Assembly: GCF_008831285.2 (NCBI RefSeq)
Contig: NC_045146.1
Location: 18,533,149 to 18,593,148, forward strand
Source of the DNA: Nymphaea colorata
Lineage: Eukaryota > Streptophyta > Magnoliopsida > Nymphaeales > Nymphaeaceae
Direction: 5' to 3'
Length of the DNA stretch: 60,000 nucleotides
Shown: piece after piece, positions 11,813-25,400 of the stretch
Position numbering within the stretch: position 1 is the first letter of the stretch
Layout: every line of letters starts with the position of its first letter
Program-made: the position numbers and the translations under genes
The notes under the pieces: generated by a model
The model's database searches: none
Told to the model about the DNA's origin: nothing
Seen by the model: only the letters and a program-made list of their open reading frames with translations

Positions 11813-12015
11813 TTAGGGCTCGACAAAGTTGTTTGAATTCGATTAGGGCTCAACAAAGTTGTTTGAATGGAATTGATATTAATCGTCATGTATTAAGCTC
11901 GAACTCAACTCGATTAAAGCTCGAGTTTGACTCGACAGTTACGTGTTGAGTTCGAACTCAAGTCGATTATTTGAACGAGTCAACTAGTGAACTCAAGCTC
12001 AATTCGTTAAGCAAA
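11813..12015 (+). repeat. Contig-end overlap, right copy
   Basis: Exact duplicate of 11510-11712. Removing the gap and one copy gives unit 3 a length of 3952, in line with the other units. Confidence 0.9.
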
Positions 12016-14489
12016 TGACTCGCGAACTTGTTTATAAGGTGAGTTTTAACGAGTCGTTGTTCACCCCTTATTTTCGTGGTTGTATAAAAAAACATTTTTT
12101 CAATTTAGGGTCGTATACTGTTCATAAAAAATATTTTTCTTATCATCAATAAGTTTTTTTTGTAATATCAAGCTCTAACAGACAGGCCTCGTATTAAGGA
12201 CGTAACGCATAAAAGGGATACCCGAGAAAATGAATGAAGGGTCAACGTGTCGTTCTCTAAAGTAATCTAAGGATGGAAGGTCCGGTCAAAGTCAACGTAG
12301 CTCAACCCCACGCGCTTAGTTTTATCAGCCCATTTTATTTCCATGCCGTATGCGCGACTGCCCCGGCCTAGAGCGGTGTGAACACAGCCCCACGGTCCAC
12401 CTGAGGTAGGACCACGAGATGCCCAGGCGAAACCATAGTAGACTTGAATCTATTTGCTCCACAATTTTTCACTTTGAAGGCGGTCTAAGAGTTTAACGTG
12501 TTGAGTATTTATTGACTGAGAGCTCTGCATCAACTTCCTCAACCGAGGCGTGACGATGCAAAAAGATATGTTTTAGTACAAAAAATAATAATTAATGGTT
12601 GCAACTTCGCATCCGTAACTTTTACATTCAAATCCTCAAAGGCCAAAACTATATTATTTATGGAATTTTTAATCTAAATCTGCCTTGCATGGGATGTATA
12701 TGATTGTCCAAGGAGTCACAAGAACTCGACACTAAAACAAAACCATATCAATGTGAAGAACTTGATATATTAATAATCAGTGCATGTTATATTTCAATGT
12801 TTCGTTAAAGGGACGTTTCGATAACTTGGTAGTAGAAAATTTTTCGGATTTCACTTTTGCCTTTATAAAGAGAGGATATTTCAATATTTCATTTAGCCAT
12901 TAAAGACATTTAGATATCTTTTTTGTTGTGTGCCTAAGGAAACGAAGAGTTGAATCGAAACTTATTTTGAAAAAGCAGGTTATATGGAGGAATCGAATCA
13001 TATGTTATGGATGGAAAATAAACGAAAAAATGACTAAAATACCCGTTGATATGGATAGAAAATAAACTGAAAAATGACTAAAATACCCATTGATGTTGTG
13101 CGGACACCGCTTTCCGCGTTACGCTATAACCTAGAAAATTCTCTTTATTGCCATTTTAGTTTTTGTTATTTAAAGTTTAACGGTATACGTTTGTTATTAC
13201 AAAAGCAGATGAATGAAAACATTTTCAACTGCTTTTCCCAATTTAGGCAACGCTTATCGGCATAAATCTCTAGGAGAAGGGTAAATGGCGAAAATAAATT
13301 ATATTTTTGCCTATGATTATAAGAAAATGATCAAGCATTCAATGTTTTTTCTTTTTTTTGGCACCAAACACAACTTTAGTCTTTACATAAAATAAAAAAA
13401 ATAAGAAAGACAATTTTTTTTTTTTAAATTCATACCATTTTTGCCATTACAAGAGGGAGTCTTTTATTTCGTCAGTGAAAACATTTATTTGGTTTTTATT
13501 TATTTTTTTAATCTAGCGGGACCCACAGGACACCGGCGCGAAAAAAAAAAAAAAAAGTAAAATGGGAAAGCGGAGAAAATGTTTCCTTCCGTCCTCCCTT
13601 TCAAAAGCAGAACTCTCTCTCTCTCTCTCTCTTTGTGTGAAAGGAAGAGAGAGGAGGAAAGGTCTTGTCTGACAAAGCGAAGAACGTAGGAAATTTGAGC
13701 GGAAGCAGCAGGCAGCAGACGAGAGGCTGGACATTTATCGTCTCTCGTTGGGATACCTCACTGAAAAGAGGGAAGTCCTCGGAAGTGCGAGGAGCAGCGG
13801 CGGCAGCGACGGCCCTAATCAGGCGACGGCCGGCGTCGTCTACGTCAGCTGGCGTTATCGAAAGCAGGCTTAATCGGGCGGCAGATAAGAGAAGGGCGAG
13901 CTTGGACGGAAAGGCAGGACGTAGCAGAAGGAAGCCCCCGTTGCGAGCCCGCAAATTGGATGGCTTTCTCCCACTCGGAAATCTGATGCGCTTCCGATCT
14001 TGAACAGCGTTCCGGAGCTTCCGCTGGGAGGTAAAAGTGTCAAAAGGGACGCTCTTCGACGTCTCCAGATGCCTCCCCTAGAGGCGCGCTGTGGGAAGGG
14101 AGAGGTTGGGAGGGTCGGGATTGCTCTGGCTCAGGAGAACCGGTAGAGGTGGAGCCAACTCTCTGTAGAAGGTAGGTATTATCCAGGCCGTCAAACTGGG
14201 GAGTTATTTCGCTCCATCCAATCATTATCCTTCAATTAATATATCTCTCTCTCTCATCGATTCCCCTCCTTCATTCCTTCAATTCCGTTAAGCCTGTCTA
14301 ATCTCCGCCGCCTCTCTCGCTTTTTTCCTCCGGAGTTTAGATTTGTTTCCGTTTTTCTTCGCCGGGCTTAAATTCTCCCGCTTCTTTTCAACCTTCGGGG
14401 TTTCTCCTTCATTTTTCTTTTTCCCTTTCGTGGGTTGGTTTGCGGCTTCTTCTCTAGTTGAGTTGAGAGAGTTGTACCGACAAGGGCGT

Positions 14490-17400
14490 TTAAATGATAA
14501 TTTCTACAACATTGCTCCTTAGCCAACAATTTATGCCTTGGCCGTTAAAACTGAGGGAGCCAAACAAATTTGTGTCATTTAAAACTTATTGTTACATTCT
14601 TTTCTTTCGTTTGGTAGGTGACAAACTTATTGAATGTTGTTAGTGTATTATCAACCGTCGCAGTTTAAATGACATAATATGCAATGTCGTATTCTTTTTA
14701 TAAGTAGTTATTTTTCTTTTATATATATACGAAATTAATGAGTTAAGTGAAAAACGAAACAAAGTTAACTTTATGAAATACCATATAATTAGAGACTATA
14801 CTTAAATAATGTACGAATATATCAATTGTCTTATAATTCAATATTAATACACGATGGAAACAAAATCTTATTCAAGTTGTGGGCAGGCTGAAATTTATAT
14901 TGTTCTTCAAAAAACCTGACTAAGGTTAAAGGTACTTTGCATTTTGCCCGTAGTTGAAAGATTCTATAAGCCAAGAAAAGCCTTTAACTGGTTGTTGGTT
15001 TCTCGTTGTTTTTGCATCCACGTATGTTGAAGCCGTAGAGGAAACTTGTGTTCATTCGATTTTACCGTTAACAGTTCGGACGGCGGTGCTGCTGATTCAA
15101 AAGCAACATAAAATAACGGTTGAAATAATATATCAGTCTATTAAAAAACAATTAAATTTCCAAAATGTGAAGATTAATAGTTAAAGAAAACTAAACATAG
15201 CACGGCCGATTCTTCAATTGGCCGTCAAGTCGGCTAATTACGATAAAACATTGCCAGCGATAGTTGAAGCGTTTAAATGAATGACGAAAACTTCTTCCAT
15301 AATTAGTGGGCAGCTGATTATTGTAAATTTAAAGAAAGAATGCTTGAAGATAAATGTTCTTCCAACCAATTTAAAATTATTTTTAATAAAAACTATCTTT
15401 TATTTCTTTTAAGAAATTAAGAAAAATCACACCTTAGTTCACCTTATAAGAAAAAATAAGTTTAAAGTTTAAAATGAATATATTTACAAATATATATATA
15501 TTCAAAATACCCAAACTCATTTTTTGTTTTTTAGTGTCTCCAACTTACTCTCCTTAATCAGTGGCGTGTCTACCGATGCACGCAACTCACTATCGTCAGC
15601 CCTCCCTATGGGTCAACACAAGTTCTGTGCCCGAATCCAGTCAGCTCGAGTTTGGCTCGAGTTTGGTTCGACTAATGAAACCTCAAGCTCCACTCGGCTC
15701 AAGTTCGATAATAGCTCGACGGAAGCAGCTTGAGCTTGACTCGACAGTTACATGTTGAGCTCAAGCTCGATTCGATTAGGGCTCGACAAAGTTGTTTGAA
15801 TTCGATTAGGGCTCAACAAAGTTGTTTGAATGGAATTGATATTAATCGTCATGTATTAAGCTCGAACTCAACTCGATTAAAGCTCGAGTTTGACTCGACA
15901 GTTACGTGTTGAGTTCGAACTCAAGTCGATTATTTGAACGAGTCAACTAGTGAACTCAAGCTCAATTCGTTAAGCAAATGACTCGCGAACTTGTTTATAA
16001 GGTGAGTTTTAACGAGTCGTTGTTCACCCCTTATTTTCGTGGTTGTATAAAAAAACATTTTTTCAATTTAGGGTCGTATACTGTTCATAAAAAATATTTT
16101 TCTTATCATCAATAAGTTTTTTTTGTAATATCAAGCTCTAACAGACAGGCCTCGTATTAAGGACGTAACGCATAAAAGGGATACCCGAGAAAATGAATGA
16201 AGGGTCAACGTGTCGTTCTCTAAAGTAATCTAAGGATGGAAGGTCCGGTCAAAGTCAACGTAGCTCAACCCCACGCGCTTAGTTTTATCAGCCCATTTTA
16301 TTTCCATGCCGTATGCGCAACTGCCCCGGCCTAGAGCGGTGTGAACACAGCCCCACGGTCCACCTGAGGTAGGACCACGAGATGCCCAGGCGAAACCATA
16401 GTAGACTTGAATCTATTTGCTCCACAATTTTTCACTTTGAAGGCGGTCTAAGAGTTTAACGTGTTGAGTATTTATTGACTGAGAGCTCTGCATCAACTTC
16501 CTCAACCGAGGCGTGACGATGCAAAAAGATATGTTTTAGTACAAAAAATAATAATTAATGGTTGCAACTTCGCATCCGTAACTTTTACATTCAAATCCTC
16601 AAAGGCCAAAACTATATTATTTATGGAATTTTTAATCTAAATCTGCCTTGCATGGGATGTATATGATTGTCCAAGGAGTCACAAGAACTCGACGCTAAAA
16701 CAAAACCATATCAATGTGAAGAACTTGATATATTAATAATCAGTGCATGTTATATACTAAGATGATGAGAAGACATGTTTCAATGTTTCGTTAAAGGGAC
16801 GTTTCGATAACTTGGTAGTAGAAAATTTTTCGGATTTCACTTTTGCCTTTATAAAGGGAGGATATTTCAATATTTCATTTAGCCATTAAAGACATTTAGA
16901 TATCTTTTTTGTTGTGTGCCTTAGGAAACGAAGAGTTGAATAGAAACTTATTTTGAAAAAGCAGGTTATATGGAGGAATCGAATCATATGTTATGGATGG
17001 AAAATAAACGAAAAAATGACTAAAATACCCGTTGATATGGATACAAAATAAACTGAAAAATGACTAAAATACCCATTGATGTTGTGCGGACACCGCTTTC
17101 CGCGTTACGCTATAACCCAGAAAATTCTCTTTATTGCCATTTTAGTTTTTGTTATTTAAAGTTTAACGGTATACGTTTGTTATTACAAAAGCAGATGAAT
17201 GAAAACATTTTCAACTGCTTTTCCCAATTTAGGCAACGCTTATCGGCATAAATCTCTAGGAGAAGGGTAAATGGCGAAAATAAATTATATTTTTGCCTAT
17301 TATTATAAGAACAGAATTCAATGTTTTTTCTTTTTTTTGGCACCAAACACAACTTTAGTCTTTACATAAAATAAAAAAAATAAGAAAGACAATTTTTTTT

Positions 17401-18469
17401 TTTTTAAATTCATACCATTTTTGCCATTACAAGAGGGAGTCTTTTATTTCGTCAGTGAAAACATTTATTTGGTTTTTATTTATTTTTTTAATCTAGCGGG
17501 ACCCACAGGACACCGGTGCGAAAAAAAAAAAAAAAAGTAAAATGGGAAAGCGGAGAAAATGTTTCCTTCCGTCCTCCCTTTCAAAAGCAGAACTCTCTCT
17601 CTCTCTCTCTCTTTGTGTGAAAGGAAGAGAGAGGAGGAAAGGTCTTGTCTGACAAAGCGAAGAACGTAGGAAATTTGAGCGGAAGCAGCAGGCAGCAGAC
17701 GAGAGGCTGGACATTTATCGTCTCTCGTTGGGATACCTCACTGAAAAGAGGGAAGTCCTCGGAAGTGCGAGGAGCAGCGGCGGCAGCGACGGCCCTAATC
17801 AGGCGACGGCCGGCGTCGTCTACGTCAGCTGGCGTTATCGAAAGCAGGCTTAATCGGGCGGCAGATAAGAGAAGGGCGAGCTTGGACGGAAAGGCAGGAC
17901 GTAGCAGAAGGAAGCCCCCGTTGCGAGCCCGCAAATTGGATGGCTTTCTCCCACTCGGAAATCTGATGCGCTTCCGATCTTGAACAGCGTTCCGGAGCTT
18001 CCGCTGGGAGGTAAAAGTGTCAAAAGGGACGCTCTTCGACGTCTCCAGATGCCTCCCCTAGAGGCGCGCTGTGGGAAGGGAGAGGTTGGGAGGGTCGGGA
18101 TTGCTCTGGCTCAGGAGAACCGGTAGAGGTGGAGCCAACTCTCTGTAGAAGGTAGGTATTATCCAGGCCGTCAAACTGGGGAGTTATTTCGCTCCATCCA
18201 ATCATTATCCTTCAATTAATATATCTCTCTCTCTCATCGATTCCCCTCCTTCATTCCTTCAATTCCGTTAAGCCTGTCTAATCTCCGCCGCCTCTCTCGC
18301 TTTTTTCCTCCGGAGTTTAGATTTGTTTCCGTTTTTCTTCGCCTGGCTTAAATTCTCCCGCTTCTTTTCAACCTTCGGGGTTTCTCCTTCATTTTTCTTT
18401 TTCCCTTTCGTGGGTTGGTTTGCGGCTTCTTCTCTAGTTGAGTTGAGAGAGTTGTACCGACAAGGGCGT
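14490..18469 (+). repeat. Array unit 4 (type B)
   Basis: Carries a set of variants shared only with unit 6: a 23-bp insert ACTAAGATGATGAGAAGACA... near 16755-16777, GCGCAACTGCC at 16315, GACGCTAAAA, ATAAAGGGAGG, GAATAGAAAC, GATACAAAATAAAC, ATAACCCAG and a shortened CTATTATTATAAGAACAG block. Private differences include CACCGGTGCG (about 17515), TTCGCCTGGC (about 18343) and GGTGGGTGAC (18595). Confidence 0.9.
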
Positions 18470-21400
18470 TTAAATGATAATTTCTACAACATTGCTCCTT
18501 AGCCAACAATTTATGCCTTGGCCGTTAAAACTGAGGGAGCCAAACAAATTTGTGTCATTTAAAACTTATTGTTACATTCTTTTCTTTCGTTTGGTGGGTG
18601 ACAAACTTATTGAATGTTGTTAGTGTATTATCAACCGTCGCAGTTTAAATGACATAATATGCAATGTCGTATTCTTTTTATAAGTAGTTATTTTTCTTTT
18701 ATATATATACGAAATTAATGAGTTAAGTGAAAAACGAAACAAAGTTAACTTTATGAAATACCATATAATTAGAGACTATACTTAAATAATGTACGAATAT
18801 ATCAATTGTCTTATAATTCAATATTAATACACGATGGAAACAAAATCTTATTCAAGTTGTGGGCAGGCTGAAATTTATATTGTTCTTCAAAAAACCTGAC
18901 TAAGGTTAAAGGTACTTTGCATTTTGCCCGTAGTTGAAAGATTCTATAAGCCAAGAAAAGCCTTTAACTGGTTGTTGGTTTCTCGTTGTTTTTGCATCCA
19001 CGTATGTTGAAGCCGTAGAGGAAACTTGTGTTCATTCGATTTTACCGTTAACAGTTCGGACGGCGGTGCTGCTGATTCAAAAGCAACATAAAATAACGGT
19101 TGAAATAATATATCAGTCTATTAAAAAACAATTAAATTTCCAAAATGTGAAGATTAATAGTTAAAGAAAACTAAACATAGCACGGCCGATTCTTCAATTG
19201 GCCGTCAAGTCGGCTAATTACGATAAAACATTGCCAGCGATAGTTGAAGCGTTTAAATGAATGACGAAAACTTCTTCCATAATTAGTGGGCAGCTGATTA
19301 TTGTAAATTTAAAGAAAGAATGCTTGAAGATAAATGTTCTTCCAACCAATTTAAAATTATTTTTAATAAAAACTATCTTTTATTTCTTTTAAGAAATTAA
19401 GAAAAATCACACCTTAGTTCACCTTATAAGAAAAAATAAGTTTAAAGTTTAAAATGAATATATTTACAAATATATATATATTCAAAATACCCAAACTCAT
19501 TTTTTGTTTTTTAGTGTCTCCAACTTACTCTCCTTAATCAGTGGCGTGTCTACCGATGCACGCAACTCACTATCGTCAGCCCTCCCTATGGGTCAACACA
19601 AGTTCTGTGCCCGAATCCAGTCAGCTCGAGTTTGGCTCGAGTTTGGTTCGACTAATGAAACCTCAAGCTCCACTCGGCTCAAGTTCGATAATAGCTCGAC
19701 GGAAGCAGCTTGAGCTTGACTCGACAGTTACATGTTGAGCTCAAGCTCGATTCGATTAGGGCTCGACAAAGTTGTTTGAATTCGATTAGGGCTCAACAAA
19801 GTTGTTTGAATGGAATTGATATTAATCGTCATGTATTAAGCTCGAACTCAACTCGATTAAAGCTCGAGTTTGACTCGACAGTTACGTGTTGAGTTCGAAC
19901 TCAAGTCGATTATTTGAACGAGTCAACTAGTGAACTCAAGCTCAATTCGTTAAGCAAATGACTCGCGAACTTGTTTATAAGGTGAGTTTTAACGAGTCGT
20001 TGTTCACCCCTTATTTTCGTGGTTGTATAAAAAAACATTTTTTCAATTTAGGGTCGTATACTGTTCATAAAAAATATTTTTCTTATCATCAATAAGTTTT
20101 TTTTGTAATATCAAGCTCTAACAGACAGGCCTCGTATTAAGGACGTAACGCATAAAAGGGATACCCGAGAAAATGAATGAAGGGTCAACGTGTCGTTCTC
20201 TAAAGTAATCTAAGGATGGAAGGTCCGGTCAAAGTCAACGTAGCTCAACCCCACGCGCTTAGTTTTATCAGCCCATTTTATTTCCATGCCGTATGCGCGA
20301 CTGCCCCGGCCTAGAGCGGTGTGAACACAGCCCCACGGTCCACCTGAGGTAGGACCACGAGATGCCCAGGCGAAACCATAGTAGACTTGAATCTATTTGC
20401 TCCACAATTTTTCACTTTGAAGGCGGTCTAAGAGTTTAACGTGTTGAGTATTTATTGACTGAGAGCTCTGCATCAACTTCCTCAACCGAGGCGTGACGAT
20501 GCAAAAAGATATGTTTTAGTACAAAAAATAATAATTAATGGTTGCAACTTCGCATCCGTAACTTTTACATTCAAATCCTCAAAGGCCAAAACTATATTAT
20601 TTATGGAATTTTTAATCTAAATCTGCCTTGCATGGGATGTATATGATTGTCCAAGGAGTCACAAGAACTCGACACTAAAACAAAACCATATCAATGTGAA
20701 GAACTTGATATATTAATAATCAGTGCATGTTATATTTCAATGTTTCGTTAAAGGGACGTTTCGATAACTTGGTAGTAGAAAATTTTTCGGATTTCACTTT
20801 TGCCTTTATAAAGAGAGGATATTTCAATATTTCATTTAGCCATTAAAGACATTTAGATATCTTTTTTGTTGTGTGCCTAAGGAAACGAAGAGTTGAATCG
20901 AAACTTATTTTGAAAAAGCAGGTTATATGGAGGAATCGAATCATATGTTATGGATGGAAAATAAACGAAAAAATGACTAAAATACCCGTTGATATGGATA
21001 GAAAATAAACTGAAAAATGACTAAAATACCCATTGATGTTGTGCGGACACCGCTTTCCGCGTTACGCTATAACCTAGAAAATTCTCTTTATTGCCATTTT
21101 AGTTTTTGTTATTTAAAGTTTAACGGTATACGTTTGTTATTACAAAAGCAGATGAATGAAAACATTTTCAACTGCTTTTCCCAATTTAGGCAACGCTTAT
21201 CGGCATAAATCTCTAGGAGAAGGGTAAATGGCGAAAATAAATTATATTTTTGCCTATGATTATAAGAAAATGATCAAAGCATTCAATGTTTTTTCTTTTT
21301 TTTGGCACCAAACACAACTTTAGTCTTTACATAAAATAAAAAAAATAAGAAAGACAATTTTTTTTTTTAAAATTCATACCATTTTTGCCATTACAAGAGG

Positions 21401-22433
21401 GAGTCTTTTATTTCGTCAGTGAAAACATTTATTTGGTTTTTATTTATTTTTTTAATCTAGCGGGACCCACAGGACACCGGCGCGAAAAAAAAAAAAAAAA
21501 GTAAAATGGGAAAGCGGAGAAAATGTTTCCTTCCGTCCTCCCTTTCAAAAGCAGAACTCTCTCTCTCTCTCTCTCTTTGTGTGAAAGGAAGAGAGAGGAG
21601 GAAAGGTCTTGTCTGACAAAGCGAAGAACGTAGGAAATTTGAGCGGAAGCAGCAGGCAGCAGACGAGAGGCTGGACATTTATCGTCTCTCGTTGGGATAC
21701 CTCACTGAAAAGAGGGAAGTCCTCGGAAGTGCGAGGAGCAGCGGCGGCAGCGACGGCCCTAATCAGGCGACGGCCGGCGTCGTCTACGTCAGCTGGCGTT
21801 ATCGAAAGCAGGCTTAATCGGGCGGCAGATAAGAGAAGGGCGAGCTTGGACGGAAAGGCAGGACGTAGCAGAAGGAAGCCCCCGTTGCGAGCCCGCAAAT
21901 TGGATGGCTTTCTCCCACTCGGAAATCTGATGCGCTTCCGATCTTGAACAGCGTTCCGGAGCTTCCGCTGGGAGGTAAAAGTGTCAAAAGGGACGCTCTT
22001 CGACGTCTCCAGATGCCTCCCCTAGAGGCGCGCTGTGGGAAGGGAGAGGTTGGGAGGGTCGGGATTGCTCTGGCTCAGGAGAACCGGTAGAGGTGGAGCC
22101 AACTCTCTGTAGAAGGTAGGTATTATCCAGGCCGTCAAACTGGGGAGTTATTTCGCTCCATCCAATCATTATCCTTCAATTAATATATCTCTCTCTCTCA
22201 TCGATTCCCCTCCTTCATTCCTTCAATTCCGTTAAGCCTGTCTAATCTCCGCCGCCTCTCTCGCTTTTTTCCTCCGGAGTTTAGATTTGTTTCCGTTTTT
22301 CTTCGCCGGGCTTAAATTCTCCCGCTTCTTTTCAACCTTCGGGGTTTCTCCTTCATTTTTCTTTTTCCCTTTCGTGGGTTGGTTTGCGGCTTCTTCTCTA
22401 GTTGAGTTGAGAGAGTTGTACCGACAAGGGCGT
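18470..22433 (+). repeat. Array unit 5 (type A)
   Basis: Returns to the type A variants of unit 3 (no 23-bp insert, GCGCGACTGCC, GACACTAAAA, ATAACCTAG). It is nearly identical to unit 3 outside the error-like region of that unit. Confidence 0.9.
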
Positions 22434-25400
22434 TTAAATGATAATTTCTACAACATTGCTCCTTAGCCAACAATTTATGCCTTGGCCGTTAAAACTGAGG
22501 GAGCCAAACAAATTTGTGTCATTTAAAACTTATTGTTACATTCTTTTCTTTCGTTTGGTAGGTGACAAACTTATTGAATGTTGTTAGTGTATTATCAACC
22601 GTCGCAGTTTAAATGACATAATATGCAATGTCGTATTCTTTTTATAAGTAGTTATTTTTCTTTTATATATATACGAAATTAATGAGTTAAGTGAAAAACG
22701 AAACAAAGTTAACTTTATGAAATACCATATAATTAGAGACTATACTTAAATAATGTACGAATATATCAATTGTCTTATAATTCAATATTAATACACGATG
22801 GAAACAAAATCTTATTCAAGTTGTGGGCAGGCTGAAATTTATATTGTTCTTCAAAAAACCTGACTAAGGTTAAAGGTACTTTGCATTTTGCCCGTAGTTG
22901 AAAGATTCTATAAGCCAAGAAAAGCCTTTAACTGGTTGTTGGTTTCTCGTTGTTTTTGCATCCACGTATGTTGAAGCCGTAGAGGAAACTTGTGTTCATT
23001 CGATTTTACCGTTAACAGTTCGGACGGCGGTGCTGCTGATTCAAAAGCAACATAAAATAACGGTTGAAATAATATATCAGTCTATTAAAAAACAATTAAA
23101 TTTCCAAAATGTGAAGATTAATAGTTAAAGAAAACTAAACATAGCACGGCCGATTCTTCAATTGGCCGTCAAGTCGGCTAATTACGATAAAACATTGCCA
23201 GCGATAGTTGAAGCGTTTAAATGAATGACGAAAACTTCTTCCATAATTAGTGGGCAGCTGATTATTGTAAATTTAAAGAAAGAATGCTTGAAGATAAATG
23301 TTCTTCCAACCAATTTAAAATTATTTTTAATAAAAACTATCTTTTATTTCTTTTAAGAAATTAAGAAAAATCACACCTTAGTTCACCTTATAAGAAAAAA
23401 TAAGTTTAAAGTTTAAAATGAATATATTTACAAATATATATATATTCAAAATACCCAAACTCATTTTTTGTTTTTTAGTGTCTCCAACTTACTCTCCTTA
23501 ATCAGTGGCGTGTCTACCGATGCACGCAACTCACTATCGTCAGCCCTCCCTATGGGTCAACACAAGTTCTGTGCCCGAATCCAGTCAGCTCGAGTTTGGC
23601 TCGAGTTTGGTTCGACTAATGAAACCTCAAGCTCCACTCGGCTCAAGTTCGATAATAGCTCGACGGAAGCAGCTTGAGCTTGACTCGACAGTTACATGTT
23701 GAGCTCAAGCTCGATTCGATTAGGGCTCGACAAAGTTGTTTGAATTCGATTAGGGCTCAACAAAGTTGTTTGAATGGAATTGATATTAATCGTCATGTAT
23801 TAAGCTCGAACTCAACTCGATTAAAGCTCGAGTTTGACTCGACAGTTACGTGTTGAGTTCGAACTCAAGTCGATTATTTGAACGAGTCAACTAGTGAACT
23901 CAAGCTCAATTCGTTAAGCAAATGACTCGCGAACTTGTTTATAAGGTGAGTTTTAACGAGTCGTTGTTCACCCCTTATTTTCGTGGTTGTATAAAAAAAC
24001 ATTTTTTCAATTTAGGGTCGTATACTGTTCATAAAAAATATTTTTCTTATCATCAATAAGTTTTTTTTGTAATATCAAGCTCTAACAGACAGGCCTCGTA
24101 TTAAGGACGTAACGCATAAAAGGGATACCCGAGAAAATGAATGAAGGGTCAACGTGTCGTTCTCTAAAGTAATCTAAGGATGGAAGGTCCGGTCAAAGTC
24201 AACGTAGCTCAACCCCACGCGCTTAGTTTTATCAGCCCATTTTATTTCCATGCCGTATGCGCAACTGCCCCGGCCTAGAGCGGTGTGAACACAGCCCCAC
24301 GGTCCACCTGAGGTAGGACCACGAGATGCCCAGGCGAAACCATAGTAGACTTGAATCTATTTGCTCCACAATTTTTCACTTTGAAGGCGGTCTAAGAGTT
24401 TAACGTGTTGAGTATTTATTGACTGAGAGCTCTGCATCAACTTCCTCAACCGAGGCGTGACGATGCAAAAAGATATGTTTTAGTACAAAAAATAATAATT
24501 AATGGTTGCAACTTCGCATCCGTAACTTTTACATTCAAATCCTCAAAGGCCAAAACTATATTATTTATGGAATTTTTAATCTAAATCTGCCTTGCATGGG
24601 ATGTATATGATTGTCCAAGGAGTCACAAGAACTCGACGCTAAAACAAAACCATATCAATGTGAAGAACTTGATATATTAATAATCAGTGCATGTTATAAT
24701 ACTAAGATGATGAGAAGACATGTTTCAATGTTTCGTTAAAGGGACGTTTCGATAACTTGGTAGTAGAAAATTTTTCGGATTTCACTTTTGCCTTTATAAA
24801 GGGAGGATATTTCAATATTTCATTTAGCCATTAAAGACATTTAGATATCTTTTTTGTTGTGTGCCTTAGGAAACGAAGAGTTGAATAGAAACTTATTTTG
24901 AAAAAGCAGGTTATATGGAGGAATCGAATCATATGTTATGGATGGAAAATAAACGAAAAAATGACTAAAATACCCGTTGATATGGATACAAAATAAACTG
25001 AAAAATGACTAAAATACCCATTGATGTTGTGCGGACACCGCTTTCCGCGTTACGCTATAACCCAGAAAATTCTCTTTATTGCCATTTTAGTTTTTGTTAT
25101 TTAAAGTTTAACGGTATACGTTTGTTATTACAAAAGCAGATGAATGAAAACATTTTCAACTGCTTTTCCCAATTTAGGCAACGCTTATCGGCATAAATCT
25201 CTAGGAGAAGGGTAAATGGTGAAAATAAATTATATTTTTGCCTATTATTATAAGAACAGAATTCAATGTTTTTTCTTTTTTTTTGGCACCAAACACAACT
25301 TTAGTCTTTACATAAAATAAAAAAAATAAGAAAGACAATTTTTTTTTTTTTAAATTCATACCATTTTTGCCATTACAAGAGGGAGTCTTTTATTTCGTCA

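Larger units (their letters stand above)
10235..14489 (+). repeat. Array unit 3 (contains the assembly gap)
   Basis: Type A unit. It holds the 100-N gap at 11713-11812 with the same 203 bases on each side. Between about 10600 and 11240 it lacks single bases at more than ten places where all other units agree (for example ACAAATCTT for ACAAAATCTT, GAAGCTTGAAG for GAATGCTTGAAG). This is typical of a poorly corrected contig end and not of true divergence. Confidence 0.9.
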
